Of a DNA stretch of 64,000 nucleotides, positions 10,455 through 20,229 are shown one piece after another. The stretch lies in assembly GCA_946406115.1 (NCBI GenBank), contig OX291547.1, positions 11,165,001 through 11,229,000 of the forward strand, read 5' to 3'. The notes below the pieces were generated by a model, which was given only the letters and a program-made list of their open reading frames with translations, made no database searches and was not told the origin of the DNA. Numbering within the stretch: position 1 is the stretch's first letter; each line of letters starts with the position of its first letter. The translations under genes were made by a program, and so were the position numbers. Source of the stretch: Apoda limacodes. Taxonomy: Eukaryota > Arthropoda > Insecta > Lepidoptera > Limacodidae.

Positions 10455-10997
10455 ACCGGTGCAGACCAGATGCGTGGTGTGACGTGACGTGCCATTTATA
10501 ATGTATGAAACTGTAAGAAAGGTGCCAGATCAAGTGCGTGACCCGTGCACGCACGACACGCATCTACTGACAAACCGAGTCCGTTCGCGTGTGTTGCGGA
10601 ACGGCAGCGTTGCACACGCGCGTGCAGTGATGACGTTGTATAATATTGCGCTCCCGGTTAGATACCAAAACAGGCCTGCATGCACACGCATCGATCAGTG
10701 CTGCACTTTCGTACGCACGGTAGATTGTATTTATTTACAAAATAAATACAGTTTACGAGTATTTTATTTAATAAATTCTTAGAAATAGTTTGCAGATATA
10801 AGTGTCTCTACAACACCAAACATGGAGTACCAAAATAAAAATTATGAGTTATTATTGCGGTCAAATACTTTAAACTTCAATATGGCTGCACGCAAGCAGA
10901 AGTTACCTGCGTGACGTATGCTGTACCGCTTTTGCAGGTGTGACTGGGCTTCACGCGCGTGCGCACGTCACTTCACGTCTCGCATCGCCCGACGAGC
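10455..10997. repeat. GC-rich MITE-like element with degenerate terminal inverted repeats
   Basis: The left end GATGCGTGGTGTGACGTGACGTG (10469-10491, in two parts: GATGCGTGGTGT then GACGTGACGTG) is the inverse of the right end at 10961-10987, whose complement reads GATGCGAGACGTGAAGTGAC then GTGC. The interior is rich in CGTG/CACG words and flanks an AT-rich centre (10725-10860). It lacks a transposase. The ends match imperfectly and no clear target duplication is seen. An old MITE is the simplest reading. Confidence 0.45.
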
Positions 10998-10999
10998 CG

Positions 11000-12280
11000 C
11001 TAGTTATAATATAGAACTAAAATAATAATAATCTACCAGCTTTTACTTTTGTGGTCTATTCCAAAACGAAGTTTTACCTTATTATAAATGCCTTTATTTT
11101 AATGAAAAAAATTATGAAGCCTCTCCGAGGCTGATGCTAATAGGCAGATATAAGTGAATAGCGATAATTTCTGTATAAACTTTTAATCTTTGATCTAGTT
11201 CCGTTACTAGACACCAGGTTGCATTAAAAAATGCTGATGTTAGCTAGAAGTCAAATCCTCAAAGTTATCGGCGTGTGTTTCATCCTTAATATTATATTAA
11301 TGTTTTGACGTGGATTTGATAAAACGTCTTTACACTGCAGACAAACACCCCCCGTGTTTGACAAAAAGGGCACCACGATGATAATCTGCGTACGTGTGAG
11401 GTTGAGCGCTGTCAAACTACAGCGTCCGCGTGTAAGCAAAATGGAACCGTGCAGTAGGGTCATTTAAACGCCGCGCGCTCTGCTCAAACCCCACCCGCTC
11501 CCAACACGCACACATAGCCATGAGCGATTTTTACGAGCACACATATATTAGTGTCACTTCTTTTCGTTTCATGTATTTCTTTAACACGGGTCATTTTGCG
11601 ACAGAAACCCTAGCTCACATCTAACCATGGGGTGGTCAGAAATTTATAAAACAAACGTAGTCCCAAATTGCGCTTAACCAGATTTTTAGAGTTGCATACC
11701 AAAAGAGCCAATCGCGGCATCGAATCTCCAAAGTTAAGCATCCGTGGCTCCGTCACAACCCCCATTTAATTGTTATTTATTTTTAGCAGCAGACTCTGTG
11801 GCATAAGCATCGAAAAAAAAATCAATTTTTCACTACTCCAATTACAATTTCGTACCAAAACGCATAAAAAAAAAGTACTAATTGATAAATGGTTGATATG
11901 TTTTCGGTGTATCTTATTACAATTTATAAATAACAATCACAAAAGGACTAGCTTGTCTTTTAAAACAGAAATAAAAATGAATCAAGTTGTTCTATTCTTC
12001 ACAAAAACTCACAATTCTTTTACACTGTGACAGTACGTTTTCATTACGTGCAGCTTAGAGAAAAGCAAATAAGGCACCAATATTGCCGACGATTTCTCCT
12101 CGCAAATTCTATCTAAGATCTATTCCACACACCCTTATTGAGCGTAATCCGTTTCTTACGATTCATGTCGTGTGTAGAATGAAATTCATGAAAGAATCAA
12201 GACCGTCGCACATCGATCGCTTTTACGTAATAAATATTTCTATAGAGTAGTAGGCACAGATTTCATTTGTAGGTAAAACT
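11000..12280. other. No gene recognised; balanced-composition patch at 11250-11520
   Basis: The patch at 11250-11520 (ACAAACACCCCCCGTGTTTG, a short near-palindrome, then GCCGCGCGCTCTGCTC) is richer in G+C than its surroundings and matches nothing else clearly. It could be a decayed repeat or a host regulatory or exonic piece. No splice-bounded reading frame can be supported. The remainder is AT-rich. Confidence 0.4.
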
Positions 12281-12281
12281 A

Positions 12282-12580
12282 TTTTTTTTGCGTAAAATTC
12301 TTGCCAAGTGCGCTTGGGATTCCCGCATCTTGGATTCCGTACCACCATATGATTAATTGACAAACACAAACTACAAAACAATGTGTCTCTAGGCGGTAAC
12401 CCATCCAATGACTGACCACGCCCGGCGTTTCTTGACTTTGCATATCGTTTCCAATAAACAATGTTGCTTGGCCTCGAGTATGTTTCTCATAACAATCTAG
12501 ACCATTTGCGGTAGATGGCGCTTAATTGGAATTTTATAGTAGTAATGACGCGAGCCAGTCTCACACTTGGCCTGTTTCTT
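12282..12580 (-). repeat. Terminal-inverted-repeat element carrying a 5S rRNA fragment, copy 1
   Basis: Read on the minus strand, it starts GGCCAAGTGTGAGACTGGCTC, includes GCGCCATCTACCGC, a 5S rRNA-like block at 12388-12440 (CGCCGGGCGTGGTCAGTC, ATTGGATGGGTTACCGCC), then GGTGGTACGGAATCC and AGCGCACTTGGC with a final A/T run. The first and last words (GCCAAGTG / CACTTGGC) are inverted repeats. The second copy is at 51779-52041. The 5S-like block corresponds to the internal-control half of 5S rRNA, but only about 50 of 120 nt are present. It is therefore not a 5S gene. Confidence 0.65.
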
Positions 12581-12813
12581 TTTTGTACTTTAGAGGTCTA
12601 ACTATAATCGCTGTAAGCTTGAAGATTGTATGTATTACTGTTTTTACGATAGAGCCAAAAATAAAAACGTGTCTTCTATGAGGACCCTCTAAATTTTTTA
12701 ACTTTTTTTAAGTAAACTGCCTTAATTACACAATTTTGTGAAAAATTCATCTACATCTACCTGTTACGATTCAAAAGATAGAGCTCGTTAAAGGTCCGGC
12801 AGCACATAGGCAG

Positions 12814-13190
12814 CTTTTTTTTTTTCTGAACTGACATTGCAGTTGGCTGTTGCAGCCATTACTGCTCCACCGGACTTTATTTGGGCGAGTCTCTGAAGGA
12901 GCCTCAGCCCGTATAGCGCCCAACGCTCAAGGGCTCCCGGCGGTGGGAGCCTCGGCTTGGGCTGTCGCTCTCGGGGGCGTCCCTTCGACCGGCGTGAGTC
13001 TCGAACCCGAAGGTGAGTCACCGCCAGGAGAGGAGTTCCCCGTTACGCGGGTGCGGTTACGATTGAGTGGGGGCGAGAAGCGCCCCGGCACTCTTTGATA
13101 CCTCGTGTATCCGTTCGGGCGCCGACGAACCCGGGGACGTCGGCATCGTGTTTGTAACTATAGTTTTACGACCGTGCCGAGGTCGATCGG
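12814..13190 (-). mobile_element. GC-rich poly(A)-tailed retroposon, copy 1
   Basis: On the minus strand it ends CAACTGCAATGTCAGTTCAG plus A(11), so it is a retroposed sequence with a 3' A tail. The body is GC-rich (GCCCCGGCACTC, CCCCGGGTTCGTCGGC complement) and matches 24236-24672 in the opposite orientation, including GAGTGCCGGGGCGCTTCTCG and TTCGAGACTCACGCCGG. There is no reverse transcriptase. It may be the 3' UTR of an autonomous LINE (R1-type tails look like this) or a SINE. Overlapping open frames in it reflect high GC content, not coding. Confidence 0.6.
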
Positions 13191-13199
13191 GGGGATGGG

Positions 13200-13484
13200 G
13201 TAGGCAGCGCAGCGATATGTTAATAACAGGGCTCCATTGCAATGGTAATCTTTGATTTTAATAATGTTTTTTGTTTTTGTTCTATTGTAAAAAGGTATTA
13301 TATACAAGCTTAATATTTACAATGATTGAAGTGCATGCCCTAAAGTAAATAAAAAATATGTAGTACTAGTCAGTGTATATAAAATATTTCGTATGTCAGT
13401 ATTTCGCAACAGCAAGAACGAACAATGGCATGATTGCTGATTATTATTTAATAGGCATTGTGGTATATTGTGGCATAATTGTGT
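13200..13484. other. No gene seen
   Basis: The GC-rich retroposon fades out by about 13240 and AT-rich sequence follows. Confidence 0.4.
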
Positions 13485-13538
13485 GGTGGTACGGAACCCT
13501 CAGTGCGCGAGTTCAAATCGCACTTGGCCTTTTTTTAA
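13485..13538 (-). repeat. Family A / 5S-element end fragment
   Basis: GGTACGGAACCCTCAGTGCG followed by CGAGTTCAAATCGCACTTGG and CC. This is the inverted end module shared by family A and the 5S-fragment element, here without a body. Confidence 0.6.
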
Positions 13539-13539
13539 C

Positions 13540-13763
13540 ATTTAGTTATAGAGTCAGTAACTTAGTGCGGGACCCATCTCGGTGAGTACTACCGTATTAG
13601 AATGGCCGCTCACACCCGCCCATATCATGTAGTCGTATCCAATAAGAACCTGCTCCAGTGTTTTTTTTTTGGTGACGATAACACATTTTATTGTTCTTAC
13701 ATTATAACACTAAATATTTTTCCAGTTTTTATGGATACTTATAAATACAATAACATATAAGTC
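13540..13763. other. No gene seen
   Basis: Short AT-rich interval before the 34-bp minisatellite, including a T(10) run. Confidence 0.4.
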
Positions 13764-13818
13764 CTTACTTAATTGACATGAGTATCACTTATAAATTCTT
13801 ACTTAATTGACCAGAGTA
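13764..13818 (+). repeat. 34-bp minisatellite, left part (interrupted)
   Basis: Units begin CTTACTTAATTGACATGAGT at 13764 and again (with CAG for TG) at 13798, a period of 34. The same unit resumes at 17721 and 17755 on the far side of the Helitron/LINE insertion, so the array was split by it. Confidence 0.75.
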
Positions 13819-14552
13819 TCCATGCTAATATTATAAATGCGAAAGTAACTCTGTCTGTCTGTCTGTTACCTCTTCACGCTTCAACCGCTGTACCGATTAA
13901 AATAAAATTTGGCATAGACTTTTTTTGAGTCCCGAGAAAGGATATAAAGGATATACTCAAGAGAGGTAGGGCACTGCAAGTATTCGCTCGAATAAGCTGC
14001 CCGAACAAATAAAGCGGGGCATAGCGAGTACTTGTTCGAATGAGCGGCCCGAACTGGGGAAGTACCTACAGAAAACCGCGGCCACAATAACACTAACGTT
14101 GAGTAGTGTTGTGTTCCTGGCGGTGAGTAAGGTTGCCAGAGCTCTCTCTTTGCGGATTCGCTGCGCGGACAGCGGAGAACCGACGGTGCTTGTTGCTGTC
14201 ATTGCTCGGCGTAGACGCGGCGTGCTGGTTCGGCGGTCAGGGAGACCTGATGAAACGGCTGACCGCTGGCCGCCCGCAGGTTGAACGGGTTCCCGAACCC
14301 AGGGATCACTTAAACTCCGCCCTGGGAGGCTGATCCGCCAACCTGTGTAAAGTCTCTGAAGTAGTAGTCGTGCCGGAGAAGGAGACCGGAGTGGACCCGG
14401 CTACTACAACAGAGGGGGATCAGGGGCCCTTCCACCCGCCGTGCCAGCAACCGTATCATCTGTGTTGAGCTTCGGCAGTCTTAGTACCGCAACTTTTTGT
14501 CTTCTAAGCTGTCTTTGCCTCCTCATCCGTAGTCTAAGTAACTTCAAACAAA

Positions 14553-15665
14553 ATGGCCAGGAACAGAAAAAAGAAAATAGTTTTGACAGCGGCTACTCCA
14601 TCCACATATAATGTTGATTTTTGCAACATAAGGGGTATTCACGCAAATCTTAACGCAGTCCATCACTATCTCGAGACTGCGCAGCCAACCATTCTTTTTC
14701 TAACGGAGACGCAAATATCCTGCCCGGCCGACACATCATACCTTCGTTATCCCGGCTACAAACTCGAGCACAATTTTTTGAGTCGTGCCGGTGTATGTAT
14801 GTTCGTCCGGGAGGATATCTGCTGTCGCCGACTTCATAGCCTTGAAGACAGGGACCTGTCGATATTGTGGGTGCGCGTAGATCATGCGTGCCTATACAGG
14901 TCTCATAGCGGTGACACGGACGTAACTCGACTCTTCACGCACCTGAGTTTGACGACTGACAAAGTTCTAGAGCAATATCCTACAGCAGAATTAGTTATTT
15001 TGGGAGACTTTAACGCCCACCATCGTGAGTGGCTCAGTTCTCGAACCAATAACTATGCAGGGAAATCTGCTCATGAATTTGCTCTGACCTATGGATTCTC
15101 TCAGCTGGTACTTTCTCCAACGAGAATACCAGATATAGAGGACCATACAAGCTCCTTACTGGACCTTTTGCTGACTACACGTCCGGATGGATACTCCGTC
15201 TCAGTGGATGCGCCTCTTGGCTCCTCGGACCACTGTCTCATCCGGACTCAAATGTCATGCACACTACCTGATCCTTCTGGGCCAACTAATTGGCGTCGTG
15301 TGTGGCATTATAAGTCGGCAGACTGGGATGGATTGCGAGAATTTTATGCATCGTACCCGTGGAGGCAGATCTGCTATAGCTCAGAAGATCCTGACGTCTG
15401 CGCAGCCGCAGTCACTGAGACAATCCTCGCTGGTATGGAATGTTTCATTCCTAACCTGCGAGTAGCTGCCGGCGTCCAAAAACGACCGTGGTTTAATAGG
15501 CCTTGCAGAGAAGCTAAAATTCTTAAGCAAACTGCGTATGAGGCTTGGACCACGGCTCGTAATAATAAGGATCCGAATATTTCTAAATTAAAACGCAAAT
15601 TAAATGCTGCCTTGAGGTTCAGTAAGAAAGCAACTGCCAGGGCATCCAATTCATCGGCAAAATAG
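14553..15665 (+). pseudogene. LINE copy 1: endonuclease domain and linker
   Basis: A 370-residue open frame starting at an ATG after AACTTCAAACAAA. It has the landmarks of an apurinic/apyrimidinic-type LINE endonuclease: CNIRG (Asn25), LTETQ (Glu52), LGDFNAHH (residues 150-157) and GSSDH (223-227). This enzyme nicks the genomic target so that reverse transcription can start on the 3' end. Relative to copy 2, about 24 bp are missing after WVRVD (copy 2 has YGGHTRIY there), an in-frame deletion within the domain. The frame ends at TAG 15663-15665 through a one-base shift; the adjacent frame continues seamlessly into the polymerase. It is a decayed piece of one ORF, not a separate gene. Confidence 0.85.
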
Positions 15666-16540
15666 GTGGGCGACTTGCGAGCTATCCTTCTGGGAGTCGT
15701 GCTTTCTGGTCGCTTGCTAAAGCTGCCGAGGGGAACTTCTGCCTGTCGTCATTACCACCACTGCGAAAGACCGATGGTGACTTGGCCCACAGTGCAAAAG
15801 AGAAAGCCGATCTATTGGGTAGTCTCTATGCCTCTAACTCGAATGTGAACGACGAAGGCGCTGTACCACCTACTTTACCGTGGTGCGGTAAGACCATGCC
15901 GGAAATCTCTATAACACAGCGCGAGGTCCGGCGGGCGTTGCTTTCCCTAGACGTTCATAAGTCGAGTGGGCCAGACGGCATACCAGCAGTGGTGCTTAAG
16001 CAGTGTGCTCCTGAGTTATGTCCTGTACTCACGCGCCTCTTCACGCTTTCCTACCACACTAGGCAATTACCGTCTTCATGGAAGACTGCAAATGTGCACC
16101 CGGTGCCCAAAAAGGGCGATAGATCAGATCCATCGAATTACAGGCCTATCGCTATAACCTCTCTCCTCTCCAAGGTGATGGAGCGTGTGATAAACACACA
16201 GCTTTTGAGATACCTAGAAAAACACGACCTGATCAGTGACCGTCAATATGGCTTTCGCCACGGTCGCTCAACTGGTGACCTTCTAGTGTATCTCACACAC
16301 CGATGGGCACTAGCCATTGAGAGTCAGGGGGAGGCATTGGCATGTAGCCTAGACATAGCGAAGGCGTTCGATCGGGTCTGGCACCGGGGTCTTCTATCGA
16401 AGTTGCCTTCTTACGGAGTGCCCGAGGGTTTGTGCAAATGGGTGGCTAACTTTTTGTCCGGCAGAAGAATACGAGCCGTAGTTGACGGTAGTTGCTCTGA
16501 TAGCATGGACATTAATGCTGGTAAGGCTGTCTCCTACGCT
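15655..16540 (+). pseudogene. LINE copy 1: reverse transcriptase, N-terminal half
   Basis: The frame that takes over from the endonuclease near 15655 (GKIGGRLASYPSG) encodes the start of the reverse transcriptase. It contains SSGPDGIPAVVLKQ, VPKKGDRSD, NYRPIAITSLLSKVMERV, DRQYGFRHGRST and SLDIAKAFDRVWH, which holds the first catalytic aspartate. It then runs on to FLSGRRIRAVVDGS. Near 16519 the sequence encoding the conserved SVPQGSVLSP is mostly lost: GCTGGTAAGGCTGTCTCC here against GCTAGTGTCCCGCAAGGCTC in copy 2. This shifts the frame. The enzyme would copy the element RNA into DNA at the nicked target; this copy cannot make it. Confidence 0.85.
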
Positions 16541-17478
16541 GTTTCTACTGCACATCAATGATATGTTGGACATCAACAACATACATTGCTATGCAGATGA
16601 CAGTACTGGAGACGCTTATTACACGGGCCGTGCAAGCATCCCACGTACCGTTGTGGAGGAAAAGCGTGAAGAACTTGTGTCTCAAATCGAGATCGGTCTG
16701 TCCAAGGTCTCTGACTGGGGGCGGGAAAACTTGGTCCGATTCAACCCTTCAAAGACACAAGTCTGCGCGTTCACCGCTGTGCACCCCATTCACTGTAGTC
16801 CCACAATTCCAGAACACTCCCCTCTTCATCTCCAAGAGCATTGGGATCCTTGGCGTTGACGTCTCCAGCGATGTTCAGTTCCGAGATCATTTGCTAGACA
16901 AGGTAAAGCTGGCGTCCAAAAAACTTGGTGTACTCAACAGAGCGAAGCAGTACTTCACGTCGGGGCAAAGGTTGCTACTTTACAAGTCGCAAGTCCGGCC
17001 CCATATGGAGTACTGCTGCCATCTCTGGGCGGGTGCACCCGGATACCAGCTTGGCCCTTTTGACTCGGTTCAACGACGGGCTATGAGAATTGTCGACGAT
17101 CCCAAACTCACTTGCGTTATCGAGCCCTTAAGTCTGAGGAGAGACTTTGCCTCCCTGTGTGTGTTCTACCGCTTGTACAATGGATTGTGTTCTGAGGAAT
17201 TGTTCGAAATGATGCCCACGGCTACTTTCTACCATCTCACCGCTCGCCATCGACAGGGAATTCATTCTCACACTTTGGAACCAAAATGGTCGCGTACAGT
17301 GCGGTTTCAGAGAAACTTCCTCCCGCGAACCCTTGGGTTGTGAAATGAGCTCCCTGCCAAGGTTTTCTCTAAGGACTACAGTATGGGGTGCTTCAAGAAA
17401 GAAGTTATTAGATTTCTGAAGGATCGGCAACGCGCGAGTGATGCCCCTAGTGTTGCAAGCGTCCATAGGCTACGGTGA
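16530..17478 (+). pseudogene. LINE copy 1: reverse transcriptase C-terminal half and tail
   Basis: After the deletion the reading frame continues in another phase: LFLLHINDMLDINN, CYADD (the catalytic Asp pair) and KVSDWGRENLVRFNPSKTQ, then a further shift near 16790-16830. It then runs as SSDVQFRDHLLDKVKLASKK, GVLNRAKQYF and MEYCCHLWAGAP to VRFQRNFLPRTLGL. A TGG-to-TGA type nonsense codon at 17341-17343 stops it. The original C-terminus can be followed further (FKKEVIRFLKDRQRASDAPS, ASVHRLR) to a TGA at 17476-17478. That final segment is what the scattered LINE tails in this window retain. Confidence 0.85.
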
Positions 17479-17644
17479 CCGCTTACCATCAGGCGGACCG
17501 TAGGCTTGTTTGCCACCTAAGTGGTATAAAAAAAAAACGTCAAGTGTAAATGGGTTTTTTTCTATAATTGAGAACTTGCCGTTGAAATCCTACTCTGATA
17601 ACCGAATTTAGGGCGGGTGGAACCGCGGTAAACAGCTAGAAACA

Positions 17645-17785
17645 TGAAAGTCCTAAATTGACATGATTATAACTGATAAATACTTACTTACTTACTAGAC
17701 ATTAGTATAAATTATAAGTACTTACTTAATTGACATGAGTATTACTTATAAGTACTTACTTAATTGACATGAGTATAACCTACTT
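17645..17785 (+). repeat. 34-bp minisatellite, right part
   Basis: Units starting CTTACTTAATTGACATGAGT at 17721 and 17755 (period 34), with a degenerate unit before them (CTTACTTACTTACTAGACAT). They are separated from the left part at 13764-13818 by 3.8 kb of inserted Helitron and LINE. Confidence 0.75.
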
Positions 17786-17839
17786 ACTTAATTTCTATAT
17801 CTTTTTTATTAATTTCAGTTTCATTTTTCATGCTTCATA

Positions 17840-18141
17840 TAGCTTTTGGCGGCGGCTTCCCCTGCCCTCAATTTGCTTATCGACGTGGTATTCCTACGGC
17901 AACTCCTTGATAATAGTAAGGAAGTTTTCTTTAGCAAGCTATAGCTCTAGTTTCGTCTACGTGGCGCTTACTTGTGTAATACCTGTGGTAGTTTTTGTAA
18001 TTTCCGGGATAACAGCTAGCCTGTTTCCTTTTCCATCTTTTCACTATTCTTATGCCAAACTTTAGCTCAATTCGATGCCGTGAAGAAAGGACAAACGAGC
18101 GAACAAACTCGTTTTCGGATTAATAATATTATAGTTTGGAT
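17840..18141 (-). mobile_element. Helitron-like element, inverted copy
   Basis: On the plus strand it opens AGCTTTTGGCGGCGGCTTCC, then GGTATTCCTACGGCAACTCC, and closes TTTTCGGATTAATAATATT and ATAGTTTGGAT. These are the reverse complements of the 3' end (GGAAGCCGC...CAAAAGCT) and the 5' end (ATCC...ATAATATTA) of the family. The interior is diverged. Confidence 0.55.
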
Positions 18142-18399
18142 AAATACACTATCACTTATTAGCAGGGGCACATTTTGCATCAGGTATTGTTGTAAATTAT
18201 GAACCTTGATTTAGTCGTTTTCAGTCGTTTACACATTAACATCATATCATGATTTCCTGGTCATATTTTTTGGTAATTAAATTATATTTCTATGAATTTT
18301 ATTTATTTGTCACATTTTTCTGACCTCAGCTCAGCGAGAACATTAACTTACGTACCGGGGAGTAATTAAGGTTACTTTATCTTAAACTATCGTAATCTA

Positions 18400-18922
18400 C
18401 ATACATATAATAAAATGGTAGGGAAGTCAAAACTGTACATTGAATAGTTTTAAAAAGAATACTTGGGGTGTGATCTACAATCGATACCGAAGCAAAAAAT
18501 ATAGTTTTTAGAATTTTTGTCTGTTTGTCTGTATGTATGTTCGGGACAAACTCAAAAAGTACTGCATAGATTTAATTCAAATTTGGCACGAATATTATTA
18601 AGAAGTCGGGTCAACATATAGGCTACATATTATCACGCTATCACCTACGGGGAACGAGCAGTGAACCTTTATTTCTTCAACGCATTCTGTAACAACGTGT
18701 AGTCTAGCGACGTATATTTGACTTGCTTCTTAATTATTAATTATTCTACTCACACATAGCCATTTATTTTATGTTAAAAATCCTGTAAAGTCATAACTTA
18801 GATGTGTTATAATTTTTACCATATAAAAATGTTTCCTATTTGCTAACTACATGGCGTTGGCGTCGAATTAGATCGCGCTATGGTTTCGTTCACAAAAAGT
18901 GACGTCCCGGGCAGCAGCTAGT
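18400..18922 (+). repeat. Probable longer Helitron-type repeat
   Basis: Contains TTTTTGTCTGTTTGTCTGTA, TTCGGGACAAACTCAAAAAG, AATTTGGCACGAATATTA and a 3' end GACGTCCCGGGCAGCAGCTAG. The last resembles the GCGGGCA-hairpin plus CTAG terminus of Helitrons. The middle (CATATAGGCTACATATTATC) also fits repeats of this type. No copy elsewhere in the window confirms the ends. Confidence 0.4.
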
Positions 18923-19205
18923 AATCATTAAGAAAGACATATTTTGTCTACAGTGAATCTGGTTATAGTTATTCTTTCGGGAACTTTTGAATTTTAGAGC
19001 CAAGGTGCATATCCGTCTCTTCAAAAATGCCTGTTTCAGGTCCATTAAATGCTCCGTTGCGACATGTAGTAAGTAAAAACAAACAGCCTCTTGTATATAA
19101 ACACACAAATATACGTTGAATAGAAAAGTAACTGGACTTACAAGTGAAATTATATAAAATTTTATTTCATAAAGCTTTTTGTTTTCTTTAGTTTTTTTTG
19201 CATTA

Positions 19206-19405
19206 GTGATTTCTTTTTCAAATTCAATATAATTTATTCAGTTTAGGCTACAATAATTGAGCACTTATGAATGTCACTACGCCATCGGTTCGTAAGTCTA
19301 CAGGGCGGGAGACCTTGTACTGAGAAGAACCGGCAAGAAACTCAGCAAGGGCATATCTTTTTTCCCTTTCTCTTACAGCGTCCAATTTAAATATTGGAAT
19401 TACAA
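19206..19405 (-). mobile_element. 3' tail of another non-LTR retrotransposon
   Basis: On the minus strand it reads ...GCTGAGTTTCTTGCCGGTTC, TTCTCAGTACAAGGTCTCCC, ATTCATAAGTGCTCAATTAT and an AATAAATTATATTGAATTTG end followed by an A-rich tail. This tail is familiar from lepidopteran LINEs and differs from the tail of the 14 kb family. No coding sequence remains. Confidence 0.5.
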
Positions 19406-19695
19406 ACATAAAAAAACATAAAATATGAAGCACAAAAACAACATAAAAAAGTATCTTGATGAAAAGTAGTGTTCAACTTGAAAGTAAGTGATCAATTACA
19501 CCCTCGATCACCTTTATTTTTATTTACATCTCATGTTTAACAGTTTACTATTATGTAACTTAAGCTTAGCGTGCAAAATGTTGAAAAGTAACAGCCGCAA
19601 GCCATAGACTAACAATTGTAAGGTGGGTCTATTCGTATTGTGCACACGATTTGTTTGATGCTTTCGGGCCGTCTTACGTCACATAGTTAACAAAC

Positions 19696-20078
19696 TTAAG
19701 AGAATACGATTCGGAGCGCCTCTCAGCATGCTTCATACAAACGAATTTCTTACGTATTTTTGGCACTTGCTGATCAAACACCATGAAATTTTGTGGACAT
19801 GTTCTAGTAATAAGTACCTAGGTCTGCAGTGTGCCAGTTTTCTATAAAATTTTATAGTTCAAAAGTTATAATTCTAGTTTTTCATACAAATGGTTTTAAA
19901 AAAGATTTCAAGGTAAAAAAAACATTTTACGAGATTTTGGAAAACCACAGACATAGGTATTCGGCTTCGGATTATGACTAAGAAATTTCACAGTGATTGA
20001 TCAGTAAATGTCAAAAACAAGTGAGAAATTCGTTTGTATGAAACCCGCTGCGAGGCGCCGCGAATCGTATCCTCTTAA
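19696..20078. repeat. MITE flanked by TTAA with about 45-bp inverted ends
   Basis: The left end TTAAGAGAATACGATTCGGA and the right end (complement TTAAGAGGATACGATTCGCG) continue as inverted repeats through GCGCCTC and TTCATACAAACGAATTTCT. TTAA sits at both outer edges (19696-19699 and 20075-20078), as expected for elements that duplicate TTAA on insertion, such as the piggyBac group. The interior has no reading frame. A half copy lies at 29830-29958 and a related end at 25394. Confidence 0.6.
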
Positions 20079-20229
20079 TTTCTCATTTATAATATTAGCA
20101 TAGATTAACAGGAATCAAAAATCGTGTAAATTATTTTACTCAGATTAGTTAATATGTAGTTTTAGCGAACCTATCTCACGTGTAGGAGAGGCTCAGAAGT
20201 GCTTTCTAGAGAGCTGTCTTGGGCACCGA

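Larger units (their letters stand above)
13961..17537 (+). mobile_element. Non-LTR retrotransposon (LINE), near full-length, copy 1
   Basis: About 3.6 kb: a GC-rich 5' region of roughly 590 bp (13961-14552), one long reading frame now broken into several parts (apurinic-type endonuclease, then reverse transcriptase), a 3' UTR of about 55 bp with two small stem-loops (CCGCTTACCATCAGGCGG and CCACCTAAGTGG), and an A tail. The start, GAGAGGTAGGGCACTGCAAG, is shared with copy 2 at 56573, which fixes the 5' end. No separate ORF1 is visible. The endonuclease plus reverse transcriptase layout belongs to the Jockey/CR1 group of elements; I cannot name the clade. It sits inside a Helitron inside a minisatellite. 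Confidence 0.9.
13819..17639 (+). mobile_element. Helitron-like element split by a LINE
   Basis: The left part, 13819-13960, begins TCCATGCTAATATTATAAAT, contains TCTGTCTGTCTGTCTGTTAC and stops inside GAGTCCCGAGAAAGGATATA. The right part, 17538-17639, continues ACGTCAAGTGTAAATGGG, CTTGCCGTTGAAATCC and GGGCGGGTGGAACCGCGG, and ends AACAGCTAG. In the uninterrupted copies (6325, 61499) these parts are adjacent. It carries no gene of its own. The intact host end (CTAG) supports the Helitron reading. Confidence 0.75.

Noticed and set aside
11347..11360. CCCCCCGTGTTTG word shared with 29538 as a regulatory element
   Set aside because: Too short, with no shared flanks. Chance or repeat debris is as likely.
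12788..13255. Several overlapping open frames of 60-82 codons on both strands
   Set aside because: They lie in the GC-rich retroposon, where stop codons are rare by composition. Frames on both strands overlap and are not preserved in the partner copy at 24236-24672.
13881..14333. Open frames on both strands before the LINE endonuclease
   Set aside because: This is the GC-rich 5' region of LINE copy 1. The frames differ in phase from those in copy 2 (56563-56923) and show no ORF1-type features such as zinc knuckles.
17128..17466. 112-codon minus-strand open frame
   Set aside because: Antisense to the LINE reverse transcriptase C-terminus. No independent support.
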